50,095 nt of DNA from Alteromonadaceae bacterium (GTDB lineage: Bacteria > Pseudomonadota > Gammaproteobacteria > Pseudomonadales > Oleiphilaceae): the NCBI GenBank assembly GCA_013393545.1, contig JABXHG010000002.1, forward strand, positions 1 to 50,095, in the 5' to 3' direction. Of this stretch, positions 47,020-50,095 are shown one piece after another. The position numbers and the translations under genes are program-made. Within the stretch, counting starts at the first letter, position 1. Every line of letters begins with the position of its first letter. Under the pieces are notes generated by a model. That model saw nothing but the letters and a program-made list of their open reading frames with translations. It had not been told where the DNA came from and did not search any database.

Positions 47020-47844
47020 ATGAACACCACAGTCGCAACCATCATGGCCGTCATCACCCCAGAACAGGCCAAAGACTGGCTGGAAAACAACACCCACAAC
47101 CGCAAGCTCCGCACCCACCAGGTGGCAGCCATGGTGCGCGACATCCAGGCAGGCAACTGGAAGTGGAACGGCGACTCAATAAAGTTCGCAAAAGATGGCA
47201 CCCTACTGGATGGCCAGCACCGCCTCCACGCCATTGTGGAGTCCGGCCAGCCAATTGAGATGCTGGTGATTGAGGGACTGGACAAAGACACCCAGGCAAC
47301 CATGGACACTGGCGCAAAGCGCAGTGGTGCGGACATGCTCAAGCTCAATGGGGAAAAGAATTACACAGCACTCGCGGCAGCTCTGAGGGCGTGCATCCTC
47401 TGGGATTCTGGCATTCGAAACATGGGTGGCGGCAACAGGGTCACCACCAACAGCGACCTACTGGGATACCTGGAGGCACACCCAGAGATGCGTGACCATG
47501 TGGAGGCATACAACACCCTACGCCGTGGCCTCCGTCTCCCAGCGTCTGTGGGAGTCACCGCCATCAAGATATTCACTGAGATTGATGCAGAGGATGCACA
47601 ATACTTTTTTGAGCGCCTGGCCTCAGATGAGGGACACTACCGTGGAGAGCCAATTTTTGAGGCACGCCGCTTACTGAAAGAGGATGAGGCAACCACCAGC
47701 AACACCAGGGGGGGACGCACATCCACATGGAAAATGGCCATCCTCATCAAAGCGTGGAACCGCTATCGCAACGGTGAAACCGTCAAGCAACTCTCATACC
47801 GTCCTGGTGGCGCGAACCGCGAGAAGTTTCCAGAACCTATCTAA
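47020..47844 (+). CDS. ParB-fold protein, 274 aa
   Basis: ATG 47020 follows CACAGGAAAGAGGAAACC. Residues 14-110 carry the ParB/Srx-type core: TPEQAKDWLENNTHNRKLRTHQVAAMVRDIQAGNWKWN, then DGTLLDGQHRLHAIVESG with the GxHR signature at about 65-68, then VIEGLDKDTQATMDTGAKRS. The rest is helical. Phage proteins of this type are common and of uncertain function. It is the first gene of the unit that also encodes Mom. Confidence 0.78.
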   Translation: MNTTVATIMAVITPEQAKDWLENNTHNRKLRTHQVAAMVRDIQAGNWKWNGDSIKFAKDGTLLDGQHRLHAIVESGQPIEMLVIEGLDKDTQATMDTGAKRSGADMLKLNGEKNYTALAAALRACILWDSGIRNMGGGNRVTTNSDLLGYLEAHPEMRDHVEAYNTLRRGLRLPASVGVTAIKIFTEIDAEDAQYFFERLASDEGHYRGEPIFEARRLLKEDEATTSNTRGGRTSTWKMAILIKAWNRYRNGETVKQLSYRPGGANREKFPEPI

Positions 47845-47871
47845 ACCACCCACAACCTGAAAGAAAACACT

Positions 47872-48195
47872 ATGATGACACCACATTCTGACCTCACAGA
47901 GATTCTGGAGATGGCAGCGGACAACCAGCTCTCTCCACAGGCAACAGCTGACCTCATAATCTCAGAGGGCTGGGTAACTATCCACCATTCAATTGCGGCA
48001 CAGACCGTGTCCTGGGCGGCCTCCCAGGCTGAGGAAGTCATAGCCATTGGGGAGCACGCAGAGAGCGCCGCTGGCGCGCCTGGAGAAACAGGGAGAGGCG
48101 CGGCCATAGATGCCCGTGACTTACTCCAGGAAACCCCACCCACCTGGATGCACCAACTGGCAACCAGCCTGGGGGCATCCACCTGGGACGTGTAA
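47872..48195 (+). CDS. Hypothetical protein, 107 aa
   Basis: Start ATG 47872 (or 47875) after CTGAAAGAAAACACT. Helical, Ala-rich (LTEILEMAADNQLSPQATADLIISEGWVTIHHSIAAQTVSWAASQAEEVIAIGEHAESAA). Sits between the ParB-fold and Mom genes. No family recognised. Confidence 0.63.
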   Translation: MMTPHSDLTEILEMAADNQLSPQATADLIISEGWVTIHHSIAAQTVSWAASQAEEVIAIGEHAESAAGAPGETGRGAAIDARDLLQETPPTWMHQLATSLGASTWDV

Positions 48196-48219
48196 ACCCT
48201 CCAGGACAGGACAAAAATA

Positions 48220-48828
48220 ATGAGTATTGACTACATAGTGGAATTAGTTGAGCGTCCAGTGGTGCGGGACTTTATTGAAAAACACCACTACTCCCACAAC
48301 ATCAACGGCCTCATGTCATCCTATTGTTTCGCCATGTACGACCAGGACAACCACATGGTGGGAGCCATGATTTACGGCAAGCTAGGCATGGCCAACGCCT
48401 GGAAAAAATACGGCAACAGCATTGAGGAAGTCATGGAACTCCGCCGCCTGGTGCTGGTGGATGACACCCCAAAGAATAGTGAGTCATACTTTATTGGACG
48501 CACCCTCAGGTGGCTCAAAGCTAACACCCCAGTAACCACCATCGTGTCTTATGCAGACCCCAACTACGGCCACTCTGGAGTCATCTACCGCGCCACCAAT
48601 TTTGAACATGTGGGGATGACGGCACCTGGCAAAGTCATCATCTGGAATGGCAAAAAATACCACGATAAAGCCATCCGCACTAAGTACAAAGGGGAGCTAA
48701 AACCGTTTGCCAAGCGGCTCAAAAAAGCCCTGGAGGATGGGGAGGCGTACTACACAAAACAGCTCCCAAAACACATCTACGTCAAAAACCTAAGGCCTGG
48801 AAAAGGGCCGAAACCTAAAAAGAATTGA
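48220..48828 (+). CDS. mom: Mom-like DNA modification protein, 202 aa
   Basis: The sequence fits the Mu Mom family, GNAT-related enzymes that convert adenine in phage DNA to N6-carbamoylmethyladenine and so block host restriction. Key segments: KHHYSHNINGLMSSYCFAMY (about 21-40), VGAMIYGK, MELRRLVLVDDTPKNSESYFIGRTLRWL (about 72-99) and the diagnostic YADPNYGHSGVIYRATNF (111-128). A basic C-terminal tail (PGKGPKPKKN) may bind DNA. No Com-type translational activator is evident next to it. Ribosome site CCAGGACAGGAC. Confidence 0.85.
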   Translation: MSIDYIVELVERPVVRDFIEKHHYSHNINGLMSSYCFAMYDQDNHMVGAMIYGKLGMANAWKKYGNSIEEVMELRRLVLVDDTPKNSESYFIGRTLRWLKANTPVTTIVSYADPNYGHSGVIYRATNFEHVGMTAPGKVIIWNGKKYHDKAIRTKYKGELKPFAKRLKKALEDGEAYYTKQLPKHIYVKNLRPGKGPKPKKN

Positions 48829-48839
48829 GGCACAACATC

Positions 48840-49535
48840 ATGACCAACTCAAAAAAAGTCCGGCACGCCCATGGGATCATTGATGACATAATTGAGGGAT
48901 ACACCCCAACGCTTAATGACCTGGAAACCTTGCGGGGTTTCCTCCCAGAGCTACCAGCGCAAAAGACCCTGGGAGAGATACTGGAGGAAGTGAAAGAGGT
49001 GTGGGGTGCAACAGTATCCAGCTACTGGCCAGAGGATGCCCACGGGTCTCTGGAGACCTGGCTGTGGGAACTCCACAAACAGCTGGAGGGACTAGCCAGC
49101 ACTGGCTCTAAGCCCTCCCAGGCCTCCCCTAGACTCCCTGAGGGCATGCGCCTGGCAACCCACCCGGAATACGGCCTGTGCGTGGTTTCCCCAACCACAG
49201 ATGAGGATGGTGAGCGCAGGATTTTCTACCTCTCCACCAGCACTGAGGCTGGAGCTGATTGCCGTTGGGTGCCTGTTGTCCATCTGACATTCCTGGATGC
49301 AGAGGCAGCCACCCCTGAGTTGCCAGAGGGAGAGCAACCCCACCCAGAGTTCCTGGAAACTGAGGCAGACTACCAAGACACCCCAAACGGCACCATCGTG
49401 GTTTATGAAAACTCCCTACCGTGGGTTAAGCGGGGTGGCACCTGGCTCTCAGCTATTGCGGATGCAAAACACAGTTCAGCTGAGATGGGAACCACCCGCC
49501 GTGAGGTCTTACGCTGGGGTTTTGGTGATGAGTGA
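48840..49535 (+). CDS. Hypothetical protein, 231 aa
   Basis: ATG 48840 is used (GAGG upstream); an in-frame TTG at 48825 is possible. The N-terminal 85 residues are helical (HAHGIIDDIIEGYTPTLNDLETLRGFLPELPAQKTLGEILEEVKEVW). The rest contains a repeated pattern of short beta domains ending TIVVYENSLPWVKRGGTWLSAI, seen in many actinophage accessory proteins of unknown function. It ends in the ATGAGTGA overlap. Confidence 0.68.
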   Translation: MTNSKKVRHAHGIIDDIIEGYTPTLNDLETLRGFLPELPAQKTLGEILEEVKEVWGATVSSYWPEDAHGSLETWLWELHKQLEGLASTGSKPSQASPRLPEGMRLATHPEYGLCVVSPTTDEDGERRIFYLSTSTEAGADCRWVPVVHLTFLDAEAATPELPEGEQPHPEFLETEADYQDTPNGTIVVYENSLPWVKRGGTWLSAIADAKHSSAEMGTTRREVLRWGFGDE

Positions 49536-49662
49536 CATGAAAGAGTGCAGCACATGCGGAAACCCCGTAGACCCTGACGGCCTCTCAGAGATGGATACCC
49601 GCTGGTGTACGTTCCTGTGCGATGAGTGCCATGGCTGTGAAACCTGTGACGGAGGATGTTAA
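49528..49662 (+). CDS. Tiny Cys-rich protein, 44 aa
   Basis: It starts in the ATGAGTGA overlap and reads MSDMKECSTCGNPVDPDGLSE..., ending CDECHGCETCDGGC. Eight cysteines in CxxC pairs suggest a zinc ribbon. The next start follows directly after its TAA. Function unknown; it is not clearly similar to Mu Com. Confidence 0.62.
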   Translation: MSDMKECSTCGNPVDPDGLSEMDTRWCTFLCDECHGCETCDGGC

Positions 49663-49986
49663 ATGAGTGGCAAAAAGTACCGCAAAAAACCCACAGAGGT
49701 AACAGTGTGGGAATACCCTGAAACCATGACCGGACAGTTTAACCTGGCCAGTGAGCTAAGGGAGCACGGCGCAGACCTCCACCTGTATGACTATGCAGTG
49801 GAACACTCTGACACCAGGTTTAAGGATGGGGCGTTCTGGCGCTGGAAACAGGCACACATCCAGGTTGGAAAAAGATCTGAGATTGTCCACATGGGAGACA
49901 TCATCATTCATGACCCAGTAACAGGATGGGGAGTGATGGATGCAGACCTATTTACACAGGCATATGAGGAAGTAACCAATGACTAA
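49663..49986 (+). CDS. Conserved phage hypothetical protein, 107 aa
   Basis: The start MSGKKYRKKPTEVTVWEYPET matches a widespread phage protein type beginning KKYRKKPVxVxA, of unknown function. Beta-rich core FKDGAFWRWKQAHIQVGKRSEIVHMGDIIIHDPVTGWGVMDADLFTQAYE. GGAGG lies upstream. Its stop overlaps the start of gene 1 by 8 nt across the contig ends. Confidence 0.75.
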   Translation: MSGKKYRKKPTEVTVWEYPETMTGQFNLASELREHGADLHLYDYAVEHSDTRFKDGAFWRWKQAHIQVGKRSEIVHMGDIIIHDPVTGWGVMDADLFTQAYEEVTND

Positions 49987-50095
49987 CCTAAATAAAGCTA
50001 ACAGCCTGACTCATGAGTGGGTGGAGTCCATGGGAGGCCTGGAGGCTATCCAACATGGCCATGACAGTGACCTGAGCGGCCTCATGCAGGCACTA
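49969..50095. repeat. Direct terminal repeat, right copy
   Basis: Identical to 1-127. See the left copy for interpretation. Confidence 0.9.
49979..50095 (+). CDS. Truncated duplicate of gene 1 (assembly overlap)
   Basis: First 39 codons of the gene at 11-355, repeated because the contig ends overlap by 127 nt. Not a separate gene. Confidence 0.9.
   Translation, partial: MTNLNKANSLTHEWVESMGGLEAIQHGHDSDLSGLMQAL

Noticed and set aside
1..50095. tRNA genes
   Set aside because: I found no complete cloverleaf. The only tRNA-like piece is the minihelix at 44016-44059, which lacks D and anticodon arms.
49969..50095. Biological direct terminal repeat
   Set aside because: The length equals a standard assembler k-mer and the boundaries fall at arbitrary points in a gene.

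Overview
The window is one complete, circularly mapping tailed-phage genome with siphovirus architecture. The last 127 bases (49969-50095) are identical to the first 127. This is best read as an assembly overlap, so the unique genome is about 49,968 bp and gene 1 runs across the artificial ends. Every gene I accept is on the + strand. The host is most likely an actinobacterium. The reasons are the MuF-protease fusion, the major tail protein and head-tail adaptor types, a DUF1360 protein, an endolysin with a Rv2525c/DUF1906-like domain, and candidate leaderless genes. I cannot name the genus. I see no integrase, excisionase, CI-type repressor, DNA polymerase, RNA polymerase, tRNA gene or CRISPR array, so the phage looks virulent, or at least lacks a recognisable lysogeny module, and depends on the host replisome.

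Layout. 47.0-50.0 kb plus 0-2.1 kb: a tightly overlapping run of small genes containing a ParB-fold protein, a Mom-like DNA modification protein and many small unknowns. 2.1-6.2 kb: a second ParB-like gene, a TET-associated-type glycosyltransferase, then the terminase small and large subunits. 6.2-6.5 kb: a structured non-coding gap. 6.5-15 kb: DUF1360 membrane protein, portal, MuF-protease fusion, major capsid protein (MCP), collagen-like protein, two further head-region proteins and the major tail protein (MTP). 15-18.2 kb: head-tail connectors and tail assembly chaperones. 18.2-30.4 kb: an 1821-residue tape measure with two cell-wall-active domains, minor tail proteins, a collagen-like fibre and a LamG-like protein. 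30.5-33.4 kb: endolysin and three membrane proteins. 33.5-39.97 kb: early genes (Ltp-like exclusion candidate, YqaJ exonuclease, RecT, winged-helix proteins, replication initiator, putative helicase loader, RusA, HTH protein). 40-46.7 kb: single small-gene cassettes, two HNH proteins and SSB.

Most notable findings. (1) MCP and MTP end in the same device: GGGGGAA, a 6-nt spacer and a GC-rich hairpin. A -1 shift there adds an 11-residue tail to each (SVGGELPIVLG and IVGGALPISLG, 8 of 11 identical, ending in TAG). This looks like programmed frameshifting that places the same C-terminal tag on the capsid and the tail tube. (2) About ten early promoters of one design (TTGCTT, 17 nt, TATAGT) are spread through 33-47 kb. 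A different element, GTCACC-N10-ACAATA, precedes late genes. (3) Three copies of a small RNA with covarying pseudoknot pairing and one tRNA-acceptor-like minihelix lie just after stop codons. (4) There is a Mom homologue and a ParB-glycosyltransferase pair but no TET or hydroxymethylase gene. (5) Internal in-frame starts with strong ribosome sites occur in the MuF-protease and endolysin genes. (6) The two tail chaperone genes are in the same frame, separated by one amber codon.
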